This document shows positions 10,008-18,431 of a DNA stretch of 24,309 bases, piece by piece; positions within the stretch are counted from its first letter, which is position 1; every line of letters begins with the position of its first letter. Position numbers and translations under genes: made by a program. Below the pieces are notes generated by a model that was not told the DNA's origin, made no database searches, and saw only the letters and a list, made by a program, of their open reading frames with translations. Source of the DNA: Gracilaria domingensis (lineage: Eukaryota > Rhodophyta > Florideophyceae > Gracilariales > Gracilariaceae); the NCBI GenBank assembly GCA_022539475.1, contig VCMS01000487.1, positions 1 through 24,309 on the forward strand. Direction: 5' to 3'.

Positions 10008-10405
10008 GCTCACATAATCCCCACCCACCTCGCCTCGACCGGCGATATTTTTCTCTTCCACCATAACCCCACTCGATGGTTATAGCAAAACAGGAAGATA
10101 TTGCCAGTGGAGGCAAGCTAGGGACTAGTGATTGTACTTAGAGTTGCTCACCCTCTGTCTCGACTGGGGGCATGTTCTTCTTCCGTCACATCCTTTGTGG
10201 GTTGTGACAAAAAAAGAATATGTCACCACTCGATACCGGATGGGTAACAATGATAGCACGTAGAGTAGTTCATCCTCCCTCTCAGCGTCCACTGGGGATA
10301 TATTGATGTTCTCTCACATCCTTGACCGGTTGTGATACAAGAGAAATACATCTCCAATGGAGAGGGAGAATATAGTCGTGATAACACGTAAAGGTAACAA
10401 TGTAA
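10008..10405. repeat. Imperfect ~122-bp tandem repeats with hairpins
   Basis: Three units plus the start of a fourth, beginning near 10008, 10130, 10252 and 10380, so the period is 122 to 128 bp. Units at 10130 and 10252 align along their length (GAT-TGTACTTAGAG / GAT-AGCACGTAGAG, then CTCACC, ACTGGGG, TCACATCCTT, GGTTGTGA). Each unit has a hairpin at the same place: 10063-10083 (ATAACC/GGTTAT), 10185-10208 (GTCACA/TGTGAC) and 10314-10335 (TCACA/TGTGA). The array lies between the 3' end of the epimerase fragment and the 5' side of gene A, so it could act on gene A. That is inference. Confidence 0.65.
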
Positions 10406-10431
10406 TAAACAATAAATTTATGCTACTATCT

Positions 10432-10795
10432 CTAACCAACCTTTCGAAAACCAGCTATGACATGAGCTGGGTTACTCGAGCCAAAGATGGCAGATCCTGC
10501 AACTGAAATGTTTGCACCGGCCTTCACTACTCCTTTCACAGTACTCAGTCCAATACCCCCATCTACCTGTATCCCTATTCTTGGGTACAACTCCCTTGCA
10601 TCTCGAACCTTATCAAGAACACCCTCCATAAACGCCTGTCCTCCAAACCCTGGCTCCACCGTCATCAACAATAACATGTCTACAACTCCTTCCTTCATAA
10701 GTGCTTCTACGACCTTTATACACGTGTTCGGGCGCAACCCAACTCCATCCTTTTAATTATGGCAATCCGAGTGAAGCTATAGAACCCGTTCACGC
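10432..10795 (-). pseudogene. Ribulose-phosphate 3-epimerase, 3' fragment
   Basis: The enzyme interconverts ribulose-5-phosphate and xylulose-5-phosphate in the pentose phosphate and Calvin cycles. The frame from 10751 down to the TAG at 10432 gives the second half of the (beta/alpha)8 barrel: G-L-R-P-N-T, M-T-V-E-P-G-F-G-G-Q, then Q-V-D-G-G-I-G with the second catalytic Asp, and V-A-G-S-A-I-F-G with the phosphate-binding glycines. A TAA lies just upstream, and a shifted remnant (N-G-V-N-G-F-Y-S-F, about 10752-10795) matches the preceding strand. The first half, with the N-terminal catalytic Asp and the metal-binding His residues, is missing. It is therefore an old truncated copy. What is left is well conserved, so the break may be recent. 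Identity is secure. Confidence 0.85.
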
Positions 10796-11150
10796 CATTT
10801 ATGAAGCCAAAATGGCTCCTTTCATCCTGTATTCAAGCTCCCCGTAACTCGTACTTTACAACTACTTTACAACTCAGGTTCGGAATCAGTTTCATTCATT
10901 GCACACTTTCTACTCTTCCACCAACTTTTCATAAAACGTCATCACACTTTGTGGCTTGTCGTCTTATACAAGCCCTATCATTCATTCAGTACAATCAGAT
11001 ATCATACATTTCGCTCACTTTCACAAATTGAACCATGTTCCCGTTCTGCGCTTCCCAACCGTTTGTACTTAAGTATCACTCTTTACCCCAGCAGTTCCCC
11101 GCCCCATCTTCCATTTTTATCGTCACACAAAAAACAATCGAACACTTGCA
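10796..11150. promoter_or_regulatory. 5' flank of the reductase-like gene
   Basis: No coding frame is convincing. The last 150 bases before the ATG at 11151 are rich in C and T with a CA-rich end (CACACAAAAAACAATCGAACACTTGCA then ATG), as expected of a eukaryotic leader. I see no clear TATA box. Confidence 0.3.
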
Positions 11151-12053
11151 ATGAACTCCCAGTCCGACATGCCTCCGACTCCGCCTCCGAGTCCCAGATA
11201 CTCTGACGTCCCTCAGGCCTCATCTCCCGCCCGAAGGACTCGGGCCGTTATTGTTGGAAGGGGGCGTATAGGTACCATGCTGGCGAACGAAGAAGATACG
11301 GTCATTTCCGCACACGAATTCTGCAGCATGGCTGCTACCTCTCATCTTTCTGATGTACCGTTACTAGTTTGTGGAAGAACGAACACCCTGGAGACCGTAA
11401 TTCAGGCTTGCCCTTATTCGCTCAGAGAGAATCTCGTTTTCTTCCAGAATGGAGACATCATACCATTGGTTTCGAAGCTCGGTGTGGACAAATGTTCAAA
11501 AGTTGTCCTATACGTTGGTGTCCCCTCAAGAAACGCAGCTCCGCAGAATGGTGTCACTCCTCAAAGTCCGGATGGTCTCACTGTCGCAACAGGAAAGTGG
11601 GCCTCCAACGTTGCAGACAGATTTAGCTCTATGGGTCTCACTTGCGGGGTTGTCGACGAAGACACATTTCTCGTAAGCTATTATGAGAAGATCGTGTGGC
11701 TATCAGCGTTCAACATCGTCGGGGCCTCAAGAGGTTTCATTCCTATGGACGTAGTCGCTACGGAGTGCAGTACGGTTGTGCTCACAATAATGAAAGAGCT
11801 GTTGAAGATAGTTTCGCTTAAGACAGGTACTGCTTTCAACCTGGAAGAGACCGTTGGGCGACTTCTTGCATATGGGAAAACTCTCGTTGGCTTCCCTACT
11901 TCTTTCTCCGACTTTCAGTTTAGGAACGAGTACTTCTACAACTTTTCCCGCCAAGAAAGAAACATCGTAGGCGGTGACCCCGCTCCTTTTCATACAAACT
12001 ACATCAACGTTGTTAAGGAAAAGTTATCCCTCTCCCCATTCTCCCAGCTTTGA
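11151..12053 (+). CDS. Ketopantoate reductase-like NAD(P)-binding protein
   Basis: An intact 300-codon frame with ATG at 11151, preceded by A-rich leader sequence. Residues 1-30 are a Ser/Pro-rich low-complexity leader, which could be a targeting peptide or disordered tail. At about 30-42 comes A-V-I-V-G-R-G-R-I-G-T-M-L, a first beta strand and glycine loop of a Rossmann fold (G-x-G-x-x-G). The second half has a helical section with Y-Y-E-K-I-V-W-L-S-A-F-N-I, which resembles the lysine/tryptophan/asparagine helix of the PanE/ApbA C-terminal domain. Length fits that family. PanE reduces 2-dehydropantoate to pantoate in coenzyme A synthesis, but the similarity is distant, so another 6-phosphogluconate-dehydrogenase-like reductase is possible. 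It is the only long frame here with no visible defect. Confidence 0.55.
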   Translation: MNSQSDMPPTPPPSPRYSDVPQASSPARRTRAVIVGRGRIGTMLANEEDTVISAHEFCSMAATSHLSDVPLLVCGRTNTLETVIQACPYSLRENLVFFQNGDIIPLVSKLGVDKCSKVVLYVGVPSRNAAPQNGVTPQSPDGLTVATGKWASNVADRFSSMGLTCGVVDEDTFLVSYYEKIVWLSAFNIVGASRGFIPMDVVATECSTVVLTIMKELLKIVSLKTGTAFNLEETVGRLLAYGKTLVGFPTSFSDFQFRNEYFYNFSRQERNIVGGDPAPFHTNYINVVKEKLSLSPFSQL

Positions 12054-12678
12054 GGTTAGAACACATGACTTTTCGGTGTTGTAAACCTTTTAGAGATAGT
12101 TAAACATAAAAGTTACTTTATCGAAATGACCTGTTCCTATTACATTACTTATATTGTTCGTCCTTCTGTGGTTCAAATATGCCCCTTTAAATCCTACATC
12201 CCTTATCACTAATACCTGGCTAAGTTTTTGCTAGATGGAAAAGGGCAATTCCATATCATTATAGTGCACGATACTAGTAAGGAAACAAGTACAAAATTGT
12301 GATATTCTGAAGAACTAAGCATTTGCAATACTTGGGTCACCCGTATAAAGTAAGGTAAACCTTTTATGGGTTTCAACCCTTAATGGAGGTTGTTTTACTG
12401 ATCTTGATTTCTAAGCTCATGTTGAAGATATTCATAGTTTTCTTTACCCACTTGAACCCGTACATATAATTTATGACTAAATCATCCTTTCTTTACTGCA
12501 AATCGATGCAAAAGCTTCTCGTCGTAGTAAGGTTTTAAAACAGTGCTACAATACCCATATATGGTCGTTTTTAGACTATTTTTATACTACGAAACACCTT
12601 GTGAACATCAATCACATCCTTCTCATTCGTATACCCACACCCATTTGCAAAACGAACCCTTTCGAAAGCTTTCAAAAC
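12054..12678. other. Intergenic, AT-rich
   Basis: About 620 AT-rich bases between two plus-strand genes. The first bases should hold the 3' end of the reductase-like transcript and the last 100 the promoter of the HAD copy. No long frame, repeat or RNA gene was found. Confidence 0.45.
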
Positions 12679-13554
12679 ATGTATAACTCAGAAGTTAGAG
12701 CCCAAGAAGTAACTCCTCAGCAGCTGGCTAACGAAATATTCGAAAATGGCTACGCCGTGATTAGTGATGTTGACGGTACTCTGAAAAGAGCTGGGGAGAA
12801 CATTCCTGCCGAAACAGTCAAATGCATGAAGTACATCAACGCACGCGTTGGTTTCGGAATTGCTACTGGGCGAGATATAGAGGATGCCGAGAGTTTCATG
12901 GAGCACCTGGGTGGCTACACTTTGGCATCTCTAGAAACCAAGGCGCACGGTTGAGATTATCCAATGGTACCGAAATTGATCAGGACCTTGACAGGGAAGG
13001 CTACGAAAGATGTGCAGCCGAACTTGAGAGACTTGCACTCTCCTTAAATGAATCGCACGGACTTCACGAAGAGCGTCAACAAGCAGTTGTGAGCACTAGA
13101 AAAGACAGCGGACTCCCTAACTTCACGTACAATGGACTGTCCAAGTGGAATAAGGGCAGAAGTTTACTCCTGTGTTTCAAAAGTGTTGACATCCTTTCCG
13201 AACATGGTTGCGTACCCTCAAGATGAAAACTGTGACATAGGGGACATTCGTTTCACGAAAAATAGTGGGGCGCTAGCCTTGGTTGAAAACGACCCCCAGT
13301 TCGACACACATTTAATCGTTGCTTTCGGGAATGCTTCCAATGATGGCCTTCTATATGAAATGGCAACCCTGGCAGTTCATGTGAATGGAGAAGACCATCC
13401 AGCAGCGGTAACATATCTTGTTGATGGGGTGGAGGACGTGCATGAGACCATCAGAAGGGTGGCAGAACTGTACGGGTACAGAAAATATAAGTGTCAATGG
13501 TTTAGAAAAACTCTTGGAATTTGTTTCAAGTGCTACGAAGCCTGTAATACTTAG
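12679..13554 (+). pseudogene. HAD-family sugar-phosphatase-like, copy 1 (frameshifted)
   Basis: Homolog of the minus-strand frame at 13607-14446. The ATG at 12679 is supported because the homologous Met of copy 2 lies the same distance (30 residues) from motif I. Motif I is intact (D-V-D-G-T-L, codon GAT at 12766-12768), as is motif II (G-I-A-T-G-R-D). A one-base deletion at about 12919-12921 shifts the frame. The continuation (G-I-S-R-N-Q-G-A-R) aligns with copy 2 until a second indel near 13150. The last part carries R-F-T-K-N-S-G and F-G-N-A-S-N-D-G, where the first Asp of the usual G-D-G-x-N-D is Asn. Layout resembles HAD subfamily IIB enzymes such as Cof-type or trehalose-phosphate phosphatases, but the substrate is unknown. 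An AATAAA follows the stop by about 20 bases. Confidence 0.65.
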
Positions 13555-13561
13555 CTATGAT

Positions 13562-13606
13562 ATGAGATCTCAGTAATAAAAGTCTCGTATATATCTCATT
13601 ACCCTT
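13562..13606. terminator. Hairpin and AATAAA between convergent HAD genes
   Basis: The 52-base gap between the two stop codons contains ATGAGAT (13562-13568) and its reverse complement ATCTCAT (13593-13599), with AATAAA at 13575-13580 in the loop. The AATAAA fits a polyadenylation signal for the plus-strand copy. The symmetrical arms would serve either direction. Confidence 0.35.
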
Positions 13607-14446
13607 TTATGATTCATGGTGGTTTTTATCGTGCTGCTTTTCCTCGTAGCCGTACAACAGAGCCACCAACATAATTGTCGAATATACATCCTCCACGCTT
13701 TCGAACAGGTTGTGTACTCCACCCGGGATACAATCTTCTTTGACGTGAACGCCGTACACGCCTATCTCATGCAAAGGCCCGTCGCTCAAAGCACTTCCGA
13801 ACGTCACGACGTCATCCGTATCAATAAATCTCGGTTCATTATCCACAAGATTTTCTCCTTCGCTTCCTTTTGTGTATCGCTTGTCCACAATTTCGCAACT
13901 GTTCTCGCCGGGATAGATAACAAACGCATCCATCTTCTGCAACAGGTCCCCAATAGCAGAATCAACTTCTTCTCTCCACTGCCACAGTTTGTTGTACACG
14001 AAATTGGGAAGGCCACTATCACTTCTGGTCTCCACGAACCCCTTGTCATCATCATTCACAATACCATGCCTCCTATTCAAATCCCTTGCCAGGAACAGTA
14101 GTCCGTCAACAGTGTGTTCAAGGGTGTGATCATTGAATGCACCCTTAATTTCCCTCTCGTCAGAGAAACGCAGGAAAGCTCCATGATTCGCCGAGACACC
14201 AAACTTATAGTCTCCGAGTCCTTCCATTTTCCCCTCCACGTTGCCCACATCACCCCCTGTGACAAGTCCGAAACCAACACGTTCGTCAATGAACTTCATA
14301 CACTTCACAACTTCTTCTGGAATTGACTCTCTCTCTCTTCTCAACGTTCCATCAACGGAACTTAATATACCGTAATCATTGGCATATATGAACTTAGACA
14401 AGGTATTGGGTGAAATTTCAGCCAAGTCTCTCTGTTCCTCTGCCAT
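13607..14446 (-). CDS. HAD-family sugar-phosphatase-like, copy 2 (nucleophile replaced)
   Basis: An open frame of 279 codons from the homologous ATG at 14446. The frame also extends to an upstream ATG at 14518 through a Cys-rich 24-residue stretch that copy 1 lacks. HAD phosphatases use the first Asp of D-x-D-G-T as nucleophile. Here motif I is S-S-V-D-G-T-L (Ser codon TCC at 14357-14359), so the nucleophile is missing, while the second Asp remains. Motif II is T-G-G-D instead of T-G-R-D. Further on come N-H-G-A-F-L-R-F, G-L-P-N-F-V-Y-N, R-Y-T-K-G-S-E-G and F-G-S-A-L-S-D-G. It is homologous to copy 1 from end to end. Without the Asp it should not hydrolyse phosphate by the usual mechanism. 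It could be a binding or regulatory pseudoenzyme, or a copy decaying by substitutions only. Confidence 0.7.
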   Translation of the reverse strand: MAEEQRDLAEISPNTLSKFIYANDYGILSSVDGTLRRERESIPEEVVKCMKFIDERVGFGLVTGGDVGNVEGKMEGLGDYKFGVSANHGAFLRFSDEREIKGAFNDHTLEHTVDGLLFLARDLNRRHGIVNDDDKGFVETRSDSGLPNFVYNKLWQWREEVDSAIGDLLQKMDAFVIYPGENSCEIVDKRYTKGSEGENLVDNEPRFIDTDDVVTFGSALSDGPLHEIGVYGVHVKEDCIPGGVHNLFESVEDVYSTIMLVALLYGYEEKQHDKNHHES

Positions 14447-14782
14447 TTTTCCTGATAAAGTCACCATACTGCCACAAGTACCGCATAGACAGGAACTGTA
14501 TAGACTTCTCAGTTTCATACTTCTCTTAAAAGCAACCTTAAGTGCAGTTTCAGAAATGTTAGGACGCTACATGTTCATTTGCGAATTGACTGGTGCAACC
14601 AATGATGTTAACGATACCGAGCATTTGGCATGTTGCAATTAGACGCAACTGGACCAAAGACGTTTGACATTTGTTCAATTACCAGCCTGCCGCACCTTTT
14701 CTATTTTCATATGTATAGCCTTGTAATAGTTTACTACTCTTAATACTCGCAATACACTCATAATTTACTAATCATCTCATTT
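14447..14782. other. Intergenic between HAD copy 2 and gene C
   Basis: Should hold the promoter of HAD copy 2 and the 3' end of gene C, both on the minus strand. No frame or motif that I trust is visible. The upstream extension of copy 2 (14447-14518) lies within it. Confidence 0.4.
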
Positions 14783-16441
14783 TCATCCACTTCGAGGCGC
14801 TCGCAGCCTCATTATTGGCAAATCGTCATCACTACTACTCTCGAGCACTTCGGTTCTACCGGCGTCCGCTTCCACACCAATCTCCATGATCACTTGGTCC
14901 TCGTCCATGTCAACCGCCCCACCCTCCTTCTCGGACAACAGTTCATCCTCCGCCTCCTCCTCCTCGTCACCATTGACAAACGTGGGTGGGAAATCCCGCA
15001 CCCGATGAACAGCATCAGGTAGTGCGTAGCCCTCTGGTACTATGTACATGTGGTATCTAACCAGCAAATCCATAGACTCGGGCCTATCCACCTTGTCCTT
15101 CCCACTTGCTCCAGCATGTGTCACATCACCACGGCTCACGAATACAGAGTACGGTGCGATGATTATCTTCTTCGCTGGATACACCTCCGACATCACTCGC
15201 AACTGTTGGTTGTTCATCCCCACCAGTTGATGGCTTCCAGCGCTCACCCAGAGAGGAAAGCCCTCTTTCCCAGAGGCCATTACAAAGTATCCGGGGTTGC
15301 CAGTATTCATTGTTTCCTTCGTAACCAGACTACTGAAGTCGGTGTGCAGCGTCTGGCGCTTGCACTTTCTCGTCGTCCCCAGAAATCGACCACCAGTTTT
15401 CGGAGTGTACATCTTCACAGCTTCCCTTTCATTGTCTCATAGTCCCAAAGCCGCAGCAGTTGTACCCATTCGAACATCAAGTAAAGCACGCGACCTTACA
15501 ACCCACCTGAGCTCCTCATTATCCTCCGGCTTCTCCACCGTAACCCGACGTGTCGACATCACTCTCCCCTCAAATGGTCCATCGCTACCGTCCTTCCATC
15601 CTTCATCATCGTTGATTATTTGAACAAACGACTTCTGTTCCTCCCCTTTCCGTATATCCGGCATCGCTCCATACTCATTCTCGAAGAAGTCTACCAACTT
15701 CCCCGACACATCTCCGAACTCCCGAACTTCTTCCAACTCCTCCCATTTAGGGACACCATTATCCGTCGCAAAGCCATCAAGCACGCAACATCGATTCTGC
15801 CTTAGCTCAGCTTGCATTCGGGTGAAGAACATTTGCCCAAATTCGTCATGCTCCTTCGCAGCAACCCACAGCACCTCTTCATCATCCATACCTGTCGGTT
15901 GAGTACGAGGATACTGCATACCAAATGTCTCCGCCCGTAGGCGATGTTCAGCCCTTGCAGCGTGCCAAAAGACAAGATGGTGTACATCTCTGAGATTCGA
16001 GACACTTAGCAGCTCTGACCTTTGTCCCTTCGGCAAGTGAATGACTCTGAGCCAGGGGTCCTTGTGCTCAATTACGTTCTTCCCTTGCCATTCCTGCGGT
16101 CTCAGCCTGGCATACCCGCACCATGATGGGTTCGGTGGGCCATCATATGGGTCTCTTCGAACAACTCCGTGCTCCTCAGATTCTGGAAGAGCTGTAGGTA
16201 ACTCGTCATCAAATGACCCCCCACCTGTCTCTTGCTGATCGTCTGGCGCAGCATCTTTCTCGACGGTGACAACCCATGGAACTGTCACAGAAAGAAGCTC
16301 ATCGTCATCCACAAATGCAGAACTGCCTGCGTTCTCTGCATCGTCTGTGTTCTGCAAAGTGGAATATAGTCTGTTCGCTTTGGAAACTAAGCTAGTTTTT
16401 GGGCTATTTGGGGCGCGCGAGGGGGTGGCAGAGGCTGGCAC
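14783..16441 (-). pseudogene. Gene C: 2OG-Fe(II) dioxygenase-like protein with in-frame TGA
   Basis: One minus-strand frame of 553 codons, open except for a TGA at 15437-15439. The first 33 codons are the module shared with gene B. Then come an acidic linker and a domain with W-C-G-Y-A-R-L and H-L-V-F-W-H-A. After the TGA (D-N-E-R-E follows) the frame gives K-M-Y-T-P-K-T-G-G-R-F, then L-H-T-D-F (the HxD metal pair, His codon at 15344-15346), F-P-L-W-V-S-A-G-S-H, R-G-D-V-T-H-A-G-A with the distal His, and V-R-Y-H-M-Y with the 2-oxoglutarate-binding Arg. These fit the double-stranded beta-helix of phytanoyl-CoA-hydroxylase-type oxygenases. The tail is acidic. The TGA probably arose from CGA. 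The substrate is unknown. As for gene B, there is no ATG at the start, so an upstream exon is likely. Confidence 0.6.
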
Positions 16442-16645
16442 TCAAAAAATTAAGAAATTTTGGAATATTGAATTCCATCTCGCGCAGTTTAATTCTTGGG
16501 TCTCTTAGTTTTTGTAGAGGTTCTACTTCGCCGCACCACCCCATCCACTCTTTTCCGCGACCCTCTCTCAAATCTGCGCTCGTGCTAGTTTGCGTTTCCA
16601 TTTTCTCCCAAGTGGCGATGCAAGTCGCAACTCATCTCATGTCAA
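16342..16645 (-). repeat. Shared 5' module, copy C
   Basis: Second copy of the block at 8402-8703, 7.9 kb away and in the same orientation. The core is about 95% identical by eye. In this copy a second frame, from ATG at 16601 (M-E-T-Q-T-S-T-S) to 16404, is open. In copy B the same frame is cut by TGA (TGG changed to TGA). The sequence T6-GAG just before the shared codons, at the minus-strand equivalent of 16441-16450, resembles a splice acceptor in both copies. Confidence 0.85.
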
Positions 16646-16799
16646 CCACCCTGCTATTCACTCTCATCTATCATGGCTCCCCACCTTAGAATTCTAGAAG
16701 CAAATTTTATTTACTTTGCGCTCTTTGCCGCGAGAAGAGACCCGCCGACTGCACCTATCACTCGCTGTCGCCTACCGATTTCGTCGTGCGTCCCGCCGC

Positions 16800-18040
16800 T
16801 TCCAGGTACAGCCCGACCATGTACTCACGGCACATCGCCGGTGCCGTCTTCGCGCCCTCCGCCTCCCGCGCGTTGGACGCCACAACCATTGGCAGCGCGC
16901 TCATCACACCCCAGAACAGTTTCACCCTCTCGCCAAACTAGCCCTGTTGGAGATGATGCCTTTCGTGTCGGTACTGTTCCCGCAGCAGCGTCAGGCTCGG
17001 CTTCATTGCCACCAACTCGCAGTTGCTCCATCGCGCGATGTACGCAGTCATCACTCCCGTGTCGGTTACCCCGTAAACATCCGCACGGCATCCACCACAG
17101 AAGCTTGGGAACGCTTCCTTCATCTTCCCGAATGATACAGATCCACTTTCGTCCTTTATTTCAGTCCTAACCTCTTCGAATGCACCTGCTGCAACGATTT
17201 CGGAGGACACGATGCCGACGCATAGAGAGAAGCTGGAGAAAGCGCGAAAATACGTTCAGTTAGAGCAGATTCGGAAGAGAAGTAACCTCCAACGGTCCTG
17301 AACGATTTAGTGAAGGTACGTATCATAATATCAATACTACGCGTATCTACACTATCATAGTGATGATGCCCCGAAACACCTCGTTTGGTCGGTCCAAGGG
17401 CGCCAATGGAATGCGCCTCATCCACGTATAAGCAGGCATCATTCTTATTTTTGACTGCGACAACCTGGCAAAGATTGCACATCTGACCTTCCACTGAGTA
17501 CATACTCTCGACAACCGGCATGATTCGTTTCCACAGAGGGCTCTTGTCAGGGTATCCCGTAGCAATGCCAACAAGAATATTACTTTCCTACGATTCTGCC
17601 AAATTATGTTCAAAAACGCGAATCCTGGCGCCGAATGAGCGACCGTCGACCATGACAGACTCGTCATTCATCAGGCCGGAGATGGCGAGATCGCCCCTAC
17701 CCACAATAGCTGGGATGATCTGCCAGTTGGTGGTAAGGACGGTGCCAACCACGATGGCATCATTCTTACCAAAATCTTTGGCGACCGTGCGCTCCAGCTT
17801 GCGTACAAGCTCAGAGCGCCCCGTAGACACAGACACATTGCACGAAGCGACACCACACTGATCTAAGACATCGGTGACGTACGAGTGAACACTTTCAAGA
17901 ACCTCAGCATACCCCAGGTAATTGCACCTGCCCAAGTTACGAAACCTCGTAACCCTGGCAGTAGGGTCCGGAGACATGGAAGAATGCTCGGCCGCGGGAG
18001 TGACATCGGCCTGAATGGGCGTGTACGCTGGATGAACCAA
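16800..18040 (-). pseudogene. Serine palmitoyltransferase subunit 2 (LCB2) relic
   Basis: LCB2 is the catalytic, PLP-dependent subunit that condenses serine with palmitoyl-CoA at the ER in sphingolipid synthesis. The frame from 18040 to 17156 aligns with LCB2 almost without gaps: N-L-G-R-C-N-Y-L-G-Y, G-V-A-S-C, I-P-A-I-V-G-R-G, I-R-V-F-E-H-N, Y-S-V-E-G, V-D-E-A-H-S-I-G-A-L-G-P and T-F-T-K-S-F with the PLP lysine (codon at 17306-17308). It is broken by one TAG (17588-17590) at a normally Leu position. The strongly conserved S-T-R and D-x-L-N-H-A-S segments are lost (here S-G-L-M-N-D-E-S), so the PLP-stacking His is missing. Near 17200 the frame shifts and continues as V-Y-G-V-T-D-T-G-V-M, then fades by about 16800. 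The N-terminal membrane part is absent. This is a pseudogene. Confidence 0.85.
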
Positions 18041-18430
18041 CCAACCAACGGGGCATCATGCGCGCTCCTTAGCTCTCTTCAAGACTTCGCCCATATGAAC
18101 ATCAATTTCGGGCTATAAATGGCCGATTAGTGGCCGTAATTATTTCCAAAATAGATTTAATTGGCCGTATAATGGGCGTGTACAGTACAGTGGCCATTTG
18201 GATGCCTTGCCGTATTGTATTCTATGGATCGTTATTGGTACAAAATGTAGCAGCAGAGATAATGATGACGAAATATGGTCTCCATTGGACCCAGATCATA
18301 CAACGCAATTATGATTTGGACCAGTTCCACGTCATTTATTTCTATTTCGCTACTCTTCTCAGCTCACGTCCTGGCGCGCCTGCTACCGGCGCTGGTCACA
18401 ACGCTCTCTACGCCGTCCGCTGCCGCGTGC
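18041..18430. other. Spacer between divergent LCB2 and ECM29 relics
   Basis: A former bidirectional upstream region. TGGCCG occurs three times within 18120-18175. A 127-codon plus-strand frame opening at GTG (18130) runs into the ECM29 relic in a different phase, and its first 75 residues match nothing I know. It is probably not a gene. Confidence 0.35.
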
Positions 18431-18431
18431 G

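Noticed and set aside
14580..14640. A third HAD motif (D-V-N-D-T) upstream of copy 2
   Set aside because: Only a handful of residues resemble motif I and nothing else from the family is nearby. It is likely chance.
16673..17170. A 165-codon plus-strand Pro/Ser/Arg-rich frame
   Set aside because: It lies antisense to the end of the LCB2 relic, which has recognisable residues on the minus strand.
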